DNA of 64,000 bases, taken from contig JBBMNZ010000018.1 in NCBI GenBank assembly GCA_037954325.1, positions 14,719,501 through 14,783,500 on the forward strand, in the 5' to 3' direction. Every line of letters starts with the position of its first letter. The stretch's first letter is position 1. The DNA is from Fistularia commersonii. Taxonomy: Eukaryota; Chordata; Actinopteri; Syngnathiformes; Fistulariidae. This document shows positions 54,440 to 64,000 of this stretch, in pieces. A program made the position numbers and the translations under genes. The notes beneath the pieces were generated by a model. It did not search any database. It worked only from the letters and a program-made list of their open reading frames with translations, and had not been told where the DNA came from.

Positions 54440-54950
54440 TCAGTCCAGAGCGTAGGAGAGTGTGGAAAAGAGGTAAAGAAAGAGGTTCAAGCAGGTCGGA
54501 ACGGTTGGAGAAAAGTGTCACGGGGTACGAAGAGGTAGAAGAATATCAGCCAGAAGGACAGGAAAGGTGGACAAGATGGAGGTGAGATGGAGCTGTTTGC
54601 TCTACAAACACCAACAATGACCAAAAGACAGGAGGCAGAGCTGGAGGTTGCAGAGATGAAGATGTGGAGGTTCTCTTTGGGAGCGACCAGGATCGTGGAG
54701 AGGATCAGGAATGAGTCCATCAGAGGGACGGAGCATGTTACATGTTTTGGGAGAGAAGGTCAGAGAAGCCAGACTGAGACGGACGCCGGAATTGGAGGTC
54801 TAGAGGAAGACCAAAGAGAAGACTGATGGACGGAGCCAGAGAGGATATGAAGGGAGTTGGTGTGAGAGAGGAAGATCCAGAGAATAGGATTAGATGGAGA
54901 AGGTGGATTGGCTGTGACGACCCCTGAAGGGAAAAGCCAAAAGGAAAAGA
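54440..54950 (+). mobile_element. LINE reverse-transcriptase 3' part, plus orientation
   Basis: Blocks in order: agcgtaggagagtgtggaaa, ggttggagaaaagtgtcacg, cagaaggacaggaaaggtgg, then AELEVAEMKMWRFSLGATR and RIRNESIRGT, then ggtctagaggaagaccaaag. The most complete single-strand copy of this lineage in the window. Confidence 0.8.
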
Positions 54951-55109
54951 TTTACAATAATTAATAATTTATGCTTAATTAATCCCCCGTGGGATCCTGC
55001 ATTTTACCCATCCTGGATGAAGAATGAGCAGTTGGCTGCCGTCCATCAGTGCCAGAGGAACAGTTAGGGGTTCAGTGTGTTGCTCAAAAACACATGGGAA
55101 AAACCGGAA

Positions 55110-55433
55110 TTCCATCCATCCATCGTCTGTCGCTTATCCTGCACTCAGGGTCGCTGCCGGAGGGGATGCTGGAGTCTATCCTGGTCCGGGGTTCGCCCTG
55201 GACCGGTCGCCGGTCAATCGCAAAACCACATATACGGACATACAACCATTAACTCGCTCACTCGTTCAATCGTGGCAATTTTTCCCAAGTTTTCTTCCGA
55301 TAAACCTGCTGCAAACAAGGGGAGAACATGCAAACTCCACACGGAAAAGCCTCCTTGTCGGAATCCAACCAAGGTGCCGCGATGCCGAAGCGCTACGCTA
55401 ACCGCTGCGCCACCGCGCCGCCCAGAGGCGGAA
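55110..55433 (-). repeat. Near full-length tRNA-like SINE
   Basis: Reading in reverse: a head ggcgcggtggcgcagcggtt, ttggttggattccg (B-box-like), gtgtggagtttgcatgttct, then gaccggcgaccggtccaggg and tgcaggataagcgacagacg, ending (gatg)n. Head, body and microsatellite tail are all present. Confidence 0.8.
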
Positions 55434-57403
55434 ATCGAAACCAGGAATGTTCGGTTGTTGTCTTTAAATCCGTTGAGGTAATTCCCCTCATCGGCGCCTC
55501 ATCGGGTGGAAACCGATGCGTCACACGTGTAGAGCTGCTGATTTCTGAGAATATACAGCGGCCTGTTGATTTTTTTTAATTTTTTTCTCCATGGCTTTGA
55601 GATTTGGAAATCCTCAGCAGGTGTTGCATGTTATCGTTTTTGTCACGCTGCAACACGCCAGCCCTTTGCATTAATGATTATATAAGACAGAGCTAAAAAG
55701 CAGCTCTTGCTAACGGGCTCAAGGAAGCAAGAATATCCCGTTTCAATGCGAACCGGGGTGGATTCTCCAAGCTTTCTTCTCCTTATTGCATTTCCAATGT
55801 TACTCCGGGTTCTCCGTAAACACAGTCTTGTATTTCCTTCCGCTGTAATCCACCTCTGCAAAACAGGCTCACGCTGACATACGTCGGTTTTTCGGAGATA
55901 CAACAGGACCACCCGCTCCGGCTGCGGAGCCAGACATCCGACTGTTTCAGCGGAGTGCGGATTTCTGTTAAACAAACTCTTTCGAGCCGCAGCGGAGAGA
56001 TTCTGGAGAAGTCTGCACGTCCGTCGATACCTCTACCATCGATCGCTCCGTTGTTTTGTCCGGGACAAAAGCAAAATAAACAGAGGAAGTAGTTTTCCGC
56101 GGCGATGCCTTTCCACCGTCAGACCGCTCTTCCTGCAAACGATGTGTTTATCGGAATGATGATGATGATTCGACGAACAAGCGCTCCGCCGCCGCCGCGG
56201 CGTGACAAAACATGTTTTAGTGTAAAGACATACTTGAGCGGCCGCACCTGGGCGAAGCACGGCGTGTCCGGCCTGTTTAATGACTGAGCTGAACGCTAAA
56301 TCGAGAGCCTCGCTGTCAGGATGGCGCAGATTTATAAGGCTAATACCTCTTGCGCTGGAGAGGGGATACGGCATGACCTGCGGGGACAAAACCTGCCGTT
56401 AAATGCAGACCACGGGACTCTGTTTAAGGCCGACAGGGCTATTATTAAAGATTTGGAGGATCACGTGTGATGGAAACTTGGGGCTTGACTTACTGGGTAT
56501 ACTGGGTTACGTCTGGCCGGCGTCCAAAGACGGTCGGCCGGCGTCCGGTCCGTGGCGAAACCCCGCCTCTCGCCAGGCGACAGCTGGGATTGGCTCCGAC
56601 CCTCCGTCCACGGCCTCGGGCGCAGGGTCCAAATTTGATTTTTCCTACTTCTTCATTGTGTTTAATTTATCCCTGCAGAGTTGGAACTGCAGATGTTTGC
56701 ATCTCGGATCCACCGATGCACCCGGAGGACGACGGCGGAGCCGAAGCTCACGCGCTTTTTTTGTCGTTCAAGCAGGAACCGGGAGCGAATACGACGTTTC
56801 CATCGGATCGGCGATTCTCGAAACGACGTAGGGGAAGGCGTACCTGGTGGCGCGGGGTGATTTTTTTTTTCCGTTCTAATTAACAAGCAGCGGGTAGGTC
56901 GCGGCGGGATAACTATCAAATCAGCATTTCAGTGCGGCCAGCAAAAAAATCAGAATCTGAAATTAAAACCCCAGCAAAGCGAGGGCGGCTTTCCAGGGAG
57001 GAGAACTTCATATCTGGGATGAATTCAGTTTCTTCCTCGATCAGCGCCCCCTCTGCCAAACAGAAAAAAAAAAAAATCGATACCCATTAGTAGGACGGAC
57101 ACGTATGCTGATGCTACAGTCGGAGAGGTTTTCTAAAAGCTAAAATAGACCTATGACATCCTAATCTTTAAAAATTGAAAGTTCAGCCGAGGCTGACCGG
57201 AATTTCATTAAAGTAGGAGAATCCAATCATAAATAAGGCATCACATCATCCGCCATTCAAAACCGTAAGTGTGAGTCCCACTGTTGCACTGAAAGTAGAC
57301 ACAAATTCATTAAACTGTCTGGGAACCTTAAATCACATTGAACCCCGCTAACTAAGGTGGCGGCGGGGGGAAGATTTCAACGCATAAGCGAAGACGTCGA
57401 CGC
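55434..57403. other. Intergenic stretch between mme and strit1
   Basis: No supported gene. GC-rich unassigned sequence, a few homopolymers and no clear repeat family. May include the strit1 3' UTR just below 57404, though I could not place its polyadenylation signal. Confidence 0.4.
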
Positions 57404-57582
57404 TTAAATTCGAAGGGGAGACGTTCGGCGGCGAAGGTGCTGGAAATACAGGCGATATATACGGCGCTCTCGTACCCAAGCGAATATGAAGACAAAGTAA
57501 ACGACCGCCGTGCAGCCGACGATCCACCCGACGATCAGCAGAGCGGGGAAGAGTTTGTGAGACGGAGCCGCCGCGTCCTCGG
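57404..57582 (-). CDS. strit1: strit1 coding exon 2: membrane helix and basic tail
   Basis: Begins after acceptor tttgtgtctccag at 57583. Residues 5-63: a short acidic and alanine-rich lumen or cytosol-facing segment, a helix of about 22 hydrophobic residues (16-38), then WVRERR and a basic tail to TAA at 57404-57406. Confidence 0.82.
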
Positions 57583-57720
57583 CTGGAGACACAAATAGAA
57601 AAAAAAAAAAAAAAAAGAAATGAAGTAGCCGGGATGTGGAAACATTTATTTGATTTTAATCTGGATCGGTTTCTGGTCGGCCCCCGGCGGAGGTGAAGGT
57701 TCCTTACCTCTCTTGGGCAT
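57404..57720 (-). CDS. strit1: DWORF micropeptide (small transmembrane regulator of ion transport 1)
   Basis: Two coding exons join in frame: 57720-57708 and 57582-57404, with donor gtaagg and acceptor tctccag. They give 63 residues. Residues 1-4 are MPKR. The body has SHKLFPALLIVGWIVGC at 12-28, aligning with mammalian DWORF (SH, then a proline, then GWIVGC), and the known helix-kinking proline is kept as P17. The family sits in the sarcoplasmic reticulum membrane and raises SERCA calcium-pump activity by competing with phospholamban and sarcolipin. Mammalian DWORF also has four residues in its first coding exon and the rest in the second, and its gene also neighbours MME. Odd: mammalian proteins end about residue 37 here, whereas this frame runs on through 26 residues with eight arginines. 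Alternatives are an unseen splice donor near 57479 or a true extension. A purine context with G at -3 supports the ATG. Confidence 0.85.
57708..57720 (-). CDS. strit1: strit1 coding exon 1 (13 coding nt)
   Basis: ATG CCC AAG AGA G, then donor gtaagg at 57707. The exon continues upstream as 5' UTR of unknown length (57721 onward on the minus strand). Four whole codons before the intron equals the mammalian arrangement. Confidence 0.8.
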
Positions 57721-58439
57721 GGCGCCGCCGTCCACTCTAATCTCCCAGTAATAACGGGTGCCAGGCTCTGCGCCGCGAAGAGTTGATGTTGGCGTCCGCC
57801 GTGGTTCGGAATAAGCTCGGAGAATTAGGATTCAAATCCTTCTTTTATTCTCCGTCGGTCGCGTTTACCTCGCTTTGATTCCCGTCTCTCCCACCGCACA
57901 AATTCAACCTCGGCGTAGCTGCCGGAGCAGAGAGCGTTCCCGGCGCGAGGTTTTCCTCCGGGGATCTGGTCCCAGCTGCGCCGGGCCCTCGCTTTCCCGG
58001 CCCCGCGGGATCTGCAGCAGCTGAGAACCTCGTCTCCGGGGATCCCATTCGTTTACGTTGATAAACAGATCATTTAGAAGATAGAATAACCAACGGATAA
58101 GTCAAGATGTGTTTTAAAGGATGGGTTTGCCGGAGGATCGCACGCAGAAGGTGTCCACTAAGCAGGAAACACCCTTTACGGTTTGGCGGTCATCAAATAG
58201 GGAGCGCGTGAAAGGCCGAAAGCCCCGAGTGACCACGGGGAAAATCCAGGGATTTGGATTTCATATTCATCCGCTGCACCTTCTGGCCGGTTGGTGACCC
58301 GACAAAAGAAATCAGTTTGAAGAACTGCACGGCTTCAGTTTCGTTCCAGGAACTCCCCTCCTCCAGGCCGGCGGTGAGGGGCCTCGGTGGGGAACGGAAA
58401 AGAAGAAGACGACAAGGGCGACATGGAGGTGGATCACAT

Positions 58440-58740
58440 TGGACTATCAGATGGGTTGAAGTTATCATGAGATGGAAGACAATCAACCAGGAGGAAAGGA
58501 AAGGTGGACAAGACAGTGGCGAGATGATGCGGTATGCTCTACAAACACTGACAACGACCAAAAGACAGGAGGCCGAGCTGGAGATCGCAGAGATGAAGAC
58601 GTCGAGGTTCTCTTTGAGGACAGACAGGGTCAGGAAGGAGTCCATCAGAGGGACGGTACATGTTAGATGTTCTGGAGAGAAGGTCAGAGAAGCCAGACTG
58701 AGATGGTCGGGTCACGGACAGAGGAGGGAGAGTCAATAAA
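58440..58740 (+). mobile_element. LINE reverse-transcriptase tail
   Basis: Encodes AELEIAEMKTSRFSLRTDRVRKESIRGT and EARLRWSGHGQRRESQ in one nearly open frame from about 58470. Confidence 0.8.
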
Positions 58741-58749
58741 TTGTCTGTG

Positions 58750-58965
58750 GAGGTTCTCGGTCGTCCAGGTCGTGGTGAATTGTTGTCGAAATCATCTTGT
58801 CTTGGCGAATGGACTTGAATTACTTCCCCCATCCAAGAGGCGTCTTCAGTTCTGAACTGTTCAGAAGTTCAGTTCAGAAGTGAAGAAGAGGGTTGAAATG
58901 TCTTCAAGTGAAAAAATTCAAGTCTAGTTGCCAAGACAAGAAGATTTCGACAAAAATGTATTGAA
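58750..58965. repeat. gacgtttcaaccctc-type repeat copy
   Basis: cttgtcttggcgaatggact and agaagagggttgaaatgtct, then attcaagtctagttgccaag: two opposed copies back to back. Confidence 0.65.
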
Positions 58966-59800
58966 TATACCCCTCCTGACACTGTTCTTCACCCGTCTCT
59001 TCACCTCTTTTCAACACTCTCCTACGCTCTGGACTGTTAACTTCTTGATCTCCACTCCCCGTAGCCTCAACGTTCCAGCCAGGATCCTCTCATACACACA
59101 CATTTATTCTGTCTTACTGCAACTAACCTTCATTCCTCTCCGAAGGAAGTATCTAGAATAACATGCCCGGTATTACTGATATGTTATTTCAAAACCAACA
59201 AATCTTACTGTCGTAAAGCAACTACAGAGATGAAGATGCTGAGGTTCTCTTTAGGAGTGACCAGGATGGAGAGGATCAGGAACGAGTCGATCAGAGGGAC
59301 GGGACATGTTAGATGTTTTGGAGAGAAGGTCAGAGGAGGTTGGGTCATGGCTAGAGGAAGGAGGGTCAATATATTGGTAGACGGATGCTGGAATCGGAGG
59401 TCTAGAGGAAGACCAAACAGAAGATTGATGGACGTCGTGAGAGAGGATATGAGGGTAGCTGGCGCGAGAGAGGAGGATCCAGAGAACAGGGTTTGATGGA
59501 GCAGGTTGAATCACTGTGGAGACCCCTGAAGGGAAAAGCCAAAAGGAGAAGAAGACTTTGTAACAGGGGTGCAGGACATGTATGTCCACCACAAAGTAAT
59601 GACTGAGACGGTTGGGATACGAACACTGCTCTGTTCATGTCCAAACTATGGTGAAGATCTAGGTAGATGGTTGCTGAAGGTGGAGCTGCCTGGCAGGAGG
59701 TCTAGAGGAAGACCAAAAAGGAAGATGTATGGATGTCGTGAGGTCGACCCCTGAAGGAAAAGGTTGATTGGCTGTGGAGACCCCTGAAGGGAAAAGCCCA
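58965..59800. mobile_element. Head-to-head LINE chimera
   Basis: 58965-59130 is the reverse orientation (reverse of ccgtctcttcacctcttttc and tctcctacgctctgg). 59215-59800 is the plus orientation (KMLRFSLGVTRMERIRNESIRGT onward, with tandem tail blocks). The junction segment 59130-59225 matches 40250-40350 closely. Confidence 0.75.
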
Positions 59801-60759
59801 AAGGAAGAAGATCAGATGGGTTCAAGTGTTTTTTTATCTTCTCCCTGAACTCCCTCTGAAGCCAGAAGGAGCTCTCCGTCACTCCGTTTCTTGCAGCTTC
59901 AGTTTGTTTTGACCCAAGAAAACTGTTGACCAGGGACCACTGCAGTTGGCGCGCCGCAAGAGATATCTGTTAGCAGCCGAGGCTTGTGAGTTCTACTAAT
60001 TATCACGCGCCTACACGCTCCTGTGGGACTGCCTGGGAGTAGGAGGTTCCTCTGACGTCCCGATGCATGGGAAAAAAAAGCCTCGGTCCGGTAAAGGTTC
60101 TAGGAACTGCAAAAAGGGAGAAAGGGGGGTTTTGGTGGAGGCGGCGGCTCTCGTCGGTGGCAGCGTCCGAAAACATCTGGAGATCTTATTAGTCTGTTCA
60201 TCAGCCGCTGAAGAGCGTACGGCCCGTCTTTGTCAATTCTTTGATTTGGCCATCGAGCAAGACAGTTCCATCCAGCCAGATCCGGGTCTGTCAAGGGGCG
60301 CCGCAATTTGATCAAAAAATCCTGAGTATTTTCTTAGAGCTGCGGGTTTGATCATAAATTAGAAGGCAATTAGATTACATTTCATTTTACAAGGAGCCAA
60401 AGAGGCCTCGGATTTAACTAACTGCGTTTAATCATTGTGATCTTCTCGCAGCCGCGTTATCCGGGGAGTAGCTCGGAAAATGTGTTCTCTCATATGAGTA
60501 AAATTTTAATCACGAGTACGCTTGAGCAGAAACATAAAACTCGAGCGATTTTCCAGTTCTAAGAATATAAGGAGATCAATGGTGTCAAACGCAACACCGA
60601 GATCCAGCAACAGAAGCTGTGGGCAGAAGGTAAACGTGAATAATTCAGCACCTCAGTAAGTGAAGCTTTTTAGTGGACTGACAAAATCTGAAAGAATGTG
60701 GGCCAGTATAGACACACGCATATCAATAGATATATTATTTATCTATATATATATGCATC

Positions 60760-61960
60760 AGATGCAGTCTGGTAGCCCAAGCAGATGCAGTCGTCCCCTC
60801 CCTGCTGTTCTTCTGACCTGAACCGCCCTCGGCCACAACGTCCCCAAGACTCTCCTTGGTTGCTCATTCTGAAGCCGGCCGGCAATCAGCCACCTCCTCC
60901 ACGTGGATGGCATCAAGCGGAAGGCCAAGACTACAAGTGACATCAACCTCAACGGGTATACAGATTTGACATCGGGGTATCATCGGGACTGGCTATGTGT
61001 GGGCGGACGGTGTGCAGAAAAGGGAGGTCGATCACCGCTGAAGAAGCTGAACTATCTGAAGGCCTCATGGCAGATATTCGGGGCATCCACAAATACCTGG
61101 GGAGCCCGTGGACAAATGGCAACCATGAGGAGTTCGGTAGCAGCCAAATGCTTTCGGAGGGTGAGGCGAGTCCCGAAAAGTCAGCTGGATGGCAAGAACA
61201 AGATCCGGGCAATAAACACCTTCGGCCTGCCAGTGATCAGACTCCTTGCAAAACTTGGAGGCCTTCACCAGAAGTCTAGTGTCCCCTAGGCTTTACACTG
61301 AGCGGAAAACAAGAGGCGGCGGACAAGTAAGCGTCAGAGCCGCTATCTGAGAGGAATCAGCAGGAGAACATCAGGAAGATGTCCCCCAACGGGGATCTGC
61401 TACAGCAGCAGAAGCCCAGTATGGAGGAGCCAGAGGAGCTGTCACGGATGGACAAGTTCTTGCATGGAACGTCCTGTCCACTAGGCTGGCATCCGGGCAC
61501 CGAGTATGAGCCGGAGGTGCAGGGATCATGGTGGAAGACCTCTCCGAAGCTGATCTAGATCAAACCGAGCCAAACCCCCTGTTGGACTTTCGGTTCCAGG
61601 TGGACAAATTGGTGATGATGAATCGACCAAACATCACAGCGGAGGACAAGAAGTCAAAGACAACCATTGGGTTGGGTGTCACAATTCAGAAAAGTGACAG
61701 AAACTTCAGGAAAAGCGAGCACGAGAAGCTGGAGACATGGCAGGACCTCAAGAAGGAGTCAGAGAAGATGCGGGGTCCCCATGGTGGTTGGGTCACTTGG
61801 AGCTGAATGGCTCCGGCAGATCCCAGCAGAAAAACGTCTCAGATCTCCGTCCAGAAGAATCGTGGAAACAACGAGGAGCATCCAAGCCTCTGAGCTTGAA
61901 GGAGACACCAAACCGCCCACATTTGTGCTTCATTTTCTTATTTTTAAGATTGTAATTATT
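60760..61960 (+). mobile_element. LINE reverse-transcriptase C-terminal remnant, second lineage
   Basis: Blocks GKNKIRAINTFGLPVIRLLAK, LGGLHQKSSVP, then TERKTRGGGQ, HGTSCPLGWHPG and KSEHEKLETWQDLKKE, in broken frames. The order fits the C-terminal region of a fish non-LTR retrotransposon (ALPVIRY, HGGFHPKSS, GGRGLVSV pattern) with a deletion after LLAK. Confidence 0.65.
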
Positions 61961-62394
61961 CTTGTTTTAGCAGAAGAGACCCCTAAATGTCCTTCTTGAT
62001 GGGATCCATTCACACTGCCAAGACCTGGAAGATGTTAACGCTCCACGGTTTGGTCCACCTGTTCCATTTAATCGTGCAAGCATACATGGTCGCTGGTTCG
62101 TCTTGTCCACGCCTCCATAGTTCATTGAGTTTTCGATTTTCCTTTTGCACTTTCAGTTGTTACTATACTGTGAGTCATGTCCTCGCTTTGCCCAGTCATT
62201 CTTGACACCCAATTTTCTAAATAAGCACCTGCTCCCGGGAATCTCAGATTTGCATAACCGATGTCCTCGAAATACTAAAAATAAATAAAACAAGTAGCGC
62301 CAGCTCTACGGGCAGCCAGGGGTCAGAACGCTGCAACTCAGAGAGCTTCTGCTCCCAAGATACAAATCAGAGTATTTTATTATCCTGCATTAGG
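61961..62394. other. Unassigned stretch
   Basis: Nothing recognised beyond possible decayed LINE 3' end. Confidence 0.35.
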
Positions 62395-62530
62395 GTGGCA
62401 GGTGGGCTGCAGCCTTTTCCAGGCTGTCATTGGCCTGAGAAGCGAGGTTCGTCCCGGACCAGCCGATCACCGGGCTACATAGAGACATACAACCGTTCGC
62501 CCTCGCATTCACAAAGCATCTGGCAGCCGC
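62395..62530 (-). repeat. SINE tail fragment
   Basis: tgcattagggtggcaggtgg, gctgcagccttttccaggct and acatagagacatacaaccgt match the 3' half of the SINE at 55110-55433. Confidence 0.6.
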
Positions 62531-62718
62531 CCCTTAAGATAGCAATGTCATTCGTTCCAGAAGTGGGTTCGCGTTACATTACATTACAAAATTGCAATTC
62601 AATAACCGAAGATCCAAAGTACCGGCTGTCGTTTGGAAGTCACCGCTCTACCAAATGGCACATCTCAAAACCATATACATACATACATTCATTTCTTCCT
62701 TTTGTTTTTTGGGGGGTG

Positions 62719-63341
62719 CTAAGTGTGATTAGTGGGGTAGTGCTTGGTGAAGAGGTACGTTTTTAGCTCACGGCGGAAGATGGGCAGCGACCCTGCTGTT
62801 CTGACCTTTTCGGGAGTTGGTTCCACCACTGAGGATCCGAGACGGAGAAGAGCCGAGACCGGTTCCACGCGGTTTCCTGAAGATATGACGGGGGCGTCCC
62901 GTTCTCCGCCCGGTCGGCGAGCACCAGGGTCTTGAACTTGATGCGGGCGGCTACCGGGAGCCGGTGAAGGGACATAAGAAGGGGAGTTGTGTGGGAGAAT
63001 TTGGGACGGTTGAACGCCAGGCGGGCTGCCGCTTTCTGAAGAAGCTCCAGAGGCCCGATGGAGTTGCAGTCGTCCGGACGAGAGGAGACTAGAGGTCGGA
63101 TGAGTATCTGCGCCGTATCCTCCGAGAGGAATCTGCCAATCTTCCTGATGTCGAGAAGGAGGAACCTGCAGGAACTTGCAACTGCTGCGACGTTCGCCGA
63201 GAACGACGGTTGCTCGTCCAGGACCACATCCAGGTTTCTGGCGGTTGTGGTTTGCATTACCACGGTGTTGTCGATGGTGACGGCCAGGTCTTTTCTGCAG
63301 GAGAAAGAGCAACTCAGTCTTGTCAGGCGGTTAGTTGCCAT
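62719..63341 (-). mobile_element. CR1/L2-type LINE reverse-transcriptase C-terminal remnant
   Basis: Minus frame encodes LAVTIDNTVVMQTTTARNL, VLDEQPSFSANVAA, SSCRFLLLDIRKIGRFLSE, LQKAAARLAFNRPK, LHRLPVAARIKFKTLVLADRA and WWNQLPKR; the ending AGSLPIFRRELKTYLF is in another frame. That is the L2-type C-terminal order, with at least one frameshift and an internal deletion (the LDYCNSL block is DDCNS). Confidence 0.9.
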
Positions 63342-63419
63342 CCAATCTGAGATGTCGGACAGGCAAGCTGTAGATTTTTTACGTCATAAATGAATTTTCG
63401 GAATTGAATAAATCTCACG

Positions 63420-63720
63420 TTTTAAATACCAATATCTAGAACATGCTTTCTCACTTCTGATTGTTTTCGTGTTGGTATCGCCAGCGATCTGTTTCTCCTT
63501 CACCCACATCTGAAGCAACTTTTCCATATGTGGTCGTGTATTGATGTCTGTTTTTGGGACATGATAGTAATGGACGGCTTCATGGATTCCTTTTGCTTTA
63601 GGACGGTACAAATACTGGATGCGTTGTGATTATATTCACATGCGATATGGGTCACACGTACACCACGTCGGTGCCTCGCTATTATTTCCTGCTTTGTTTC
63701 CATAGAAAGTATCTTCTTTC
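63420..63720 (-). mobile_element. Tigger-like transposase N-terminal remnant
   Basis: KQEIIARHRRGVRVTHIACEYN then SSICTVLKQKESMK is a helix-turn-helix of the Tigger/CENP-B type. A second frame has MEKLLQMWVKEKQIAGD, which follows it in that family. Frameshifted; no catalytic part. Confidence 0.75.
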
Positions 63721-64000
63721 TCGGTTCATTGCTCGCTTTCCCAGGGAACCATAACGATTAAATAAATACTCAAAATAAGCACAAAGATATGAAATGATGC
63801 CACACGAAAGATAGGAACATGACACGGACCAGGTGGCTGAGGGATGCCGGAAGCTACGAGGAGTTGTGGGAGTGCATTTGGCGCGTCCTGTGCAAATGTC
63901 ACATTTTGATTTTCTTGCTCTTGTCATGACATATTTTTCATATTTCAAGGAAAAAGTTTGCTCCGATCACGCTTCGTATCCTAAAAAAAAAAAAAAAACA

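Noticed and set aside
57845..58048. A minus-strand frame upstream of strit1
   Set aside because: Low-complexity proline, glycine and alanine composition; more likely 5' UTR or CpG-rich promoter.

Overview
This is a eukaryotic genomic window, almost certainly from a teleost fish. Evidence: split genes with consensus GT-AG introns, vertebrate protein families, dense CA/TG and AAAT microsatellites, and many teleost-type LINE, SINE and DNA-transposon remnants. There is no prokaryotic gene organisation, CRISPR array or rRNA. Two protein-coding genes can be supported.

(1) The plus-strand gene mme (neprilysin, membrane metallo-endopeptidase, M13 family) runs from about 21.3 to 48.5 kb. I reconstructed 22 coding exons. 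They sum to 2229 nt (742 residues plus stop), every junction keeps frame, and all M13 zinc and catalytic residues are present. A candidate upstream exon ending at 19226 would splice in frame and extend the N-terminus.

(2) The minus-strand micropeptide gene strit1 (DWORF, an activator of the SERCA calcium pump) lies at 57404-57720. It has a 13-nt first coding segment and one further exon. Its membrane helix carries the characteristic GWIVGC core, but the reading frame continues about 26 basic residues past the usual mammalian end. The two genes converge tail to tail, as expected if the fish locus keeps the vertebrate mme-strit1 neighbourhood.

Layout. 0-21 kb is gene-free: microsatellites, minisatellites, SINE remnants, an array built around a 'cttgaagacgtttcaaccctcatctgagagg'-type repeat split across 5.6-6.75 kb, a Tigger/pogo-like element (9602-10150), a hAT-like element with a near-intact duplication (16168-17156), and a GC- and TG/CA-rich stretch (18.4-20.9 kb) upstream of mme. 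21-48.5 kb is mme; introns 3 (7.4 kb) and 12 (5.4 kb) are the largest. 48.5-57.4 kb is the mme 3' region plus LINE and DNA-transposon debris. 57.4-58.1 kb is strit1. 58.1-64 kb holds more LINE debris (three lineages) and a second Tigger-like transposase remnant.

I found no new multi-gene system. The items most worth a second look are the extended DWORF micropeptide, the possible alternative N-terminus of neprilysin, a 701-bp inverted-repeat element with a 5-bp target duplication 51 bp before mme exon 12, and a head-to-head LINE chimera with the same internal junction at two distant places, which suggests it was copied as a unit.
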